This document shows positions 62,996-64,000 of a DNA stretch of 64,000 bases, in pieces. Numbering within the stretch: position 1 is the first letter of the stretch; the number at the start of each line of letters is the position of its first letter. The notes below the pieces were generated by a model. That model was not told where the DNA came from. It saw nothing but the letters and a program-made list of their open reading frames with translations, and ran no database searches. The translations under genes were made by a program, and so were the position numbers. The DNA is from Monoplex corrugatus (Eukaryota > Mollusca > Gastropoda > Littorinimorpha > Ranellidae), in assembly GCA_030674185.1 (NCBI GenBank), contig JAPXFY010000031.1, positions 38,547,532 through 38,611,531 on the forward strand, in the 5' to 3' direction.

Positions 62996-64000
62996 TGTTT
63001 GACTTGACCTTTAGTGTTAGTGTGATGTGTTCTCTGTATGTGTGCCATGTGTGTGTATGTGTTGTGTGTTTGTGTTATGTACATGTGTGTGTGTGTGTTT
63101 GTGCATGTGTGTTATGTGTATGACTTGGACTTCAGCGTCAGTGCAGGTATGTGCTCTTGTGTGATTAGGCCTTAAACGTCAATTTAGATGTATGTGTGTG
63201 TGTCTGTATGTGTATTGACTTGGCCTTTAGCATCAGTGTAAATGTGTGTATGCGTATGTTGTGTGTGTGTGTGTGACTTGGTTTTTAGGGTCATTGTAGA
63301 TGTATGTTGTGTGTGATTTGGCATTTAGCCTTAGTTTAGATGTATGTGTGTGTGACTTGGCCTTAGACGTCAGTGTAGGTGTGAGCTGTGCATGTGATTT
63401 GGCCTTTAGCGTTAGTTTAGATATGTGTGTGTGTAACTTGACCTTAGCATTCTGGTAGATGCATGCTCTGTGAGTGTATGTAACTTGGCCTTTAGCGTCC
63501 ATGTATATGCAGATGTATGTTGTGTGTTTGACTTGGCCTTTAGCGTCAGTTTAGGTGTGCGCTGTGTGTGTGATTTGACCTTTAACGTCAGTTTAGATAT
63601 GTTTGTGTGTATAACTTGGCTTTTAGCATCCTTGTAGATGTGTGCTGTGTGTGTGACTTGGCCTTTATGTGTCCTTGTAGATGTATGCTGTGTGTGTGAC
63701 TTGGCCTTTAGCGTCCTTGTAGATGTATGCTATGTGTGTGACTTGGCCTTTAGCGTCCATGTAGATGTATGCTGTGTGTGTGACTTGGCCTTTAGCATCC
63801 ATGTAGATGTATGCTATGTGTGTGACTTGGCCTTTAGCGTCCATGTAGATGTATGCTGTGTGTGTGACTTGGCCTTTAGCGTCCATGTAGGTGTATGCTG
63901 TGTGTGTGACTTGGCCTTTAGCGTCCATGTAGATGTATGCTGTGTGTGTGACTTGGCCTTTAGCGTCCTTGTAGATGTATGGTATGTGTGTGACTTGGCC
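62996..64000. repeat. 42-bp minisatellite reaching the window end
   Basis: The unit is GTGTGACTTGGCCTTTAGCG, TCCATGTAGATGTATGCTGT. Units are diverged and variable in length at 62996-63600, then nearly identical from about 63660 to 64000. Confidence 0.93.

Overview
The window is nuclear DNA from an animal, most likely a gastropod mollusc and probably a caenogastropod. Small exons with GT-AG borders lie in introns full of microsatellites, minisatellites, tRNA-derived SINEs and decayed non-LTR retrotransposons. The organism call is inferred from the style of the repeats and was not tested by a search. Nothing bacterial is present.

One host gene can be reconstructed on the + strand. Eleven exons between 25181 and 59227 join in frame into 746 codons, and the gene runs on past the right edge. 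Its N-terminus resembles the start of the QRICH2/C16orf96 family (DUF4795 proteins). A long disordered Lys/Glu/Ser segment follows, then short helical exons. From exon 5 on, every intron is phase 0. A second coding piece is an orphan exon at 4916-5226 that looks like the C-terminal half of an SLC16 monocarboxylate transporter; its partner exons are not visible.

Layout. 1-4900: satellite, LINE fragments, a TTAA-bounded foldback element and a truncated Penelope-like element. 4916-8700: SLC16-like exon, triplet repeats, an inverted repeat pair and a 101-bp minisatellite inside a SINE. 8704-12545: nearly full-length but broken LINE. 13160-20230: LINE fragments, tandem arrays and microsatellites. 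20277-21782: Tc1-type transposon with an open transposase gene and matching terminal repeats. 22500-24475: 48-bp minisatellite. 25181-35296: exon 1 and intron 1, which holds a CR1/L2-like LINE and a 1.7-kb minisatellite. 35297-59227: exons 2-11, with introns holding a second CR1/L2-like LINE, an RTE-like LINE, SINEs and a 2.5-kb minisatellite. 59284-64000: SINE, a 3.2-kb G-rich minisatellite and a 42-bp array reaching the window end.

Three patterns stand out. First, several minisatellites begin inside or at the tail of a transposable element, as if a SINE or LINE segment had been amplified in place. Second, one repeat family forms long inverted pairs and carries a TGAC-AA / stem / GAAA core like the motif in the Penelope-like element, which suggests hammerhead-type ribozyme remnants. 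Third, splice-site units are locally duplicated: a run of five 5' donors after the SLC16-like exon, and partial copies of host exons 4 and 10 flanked by TG repeats.
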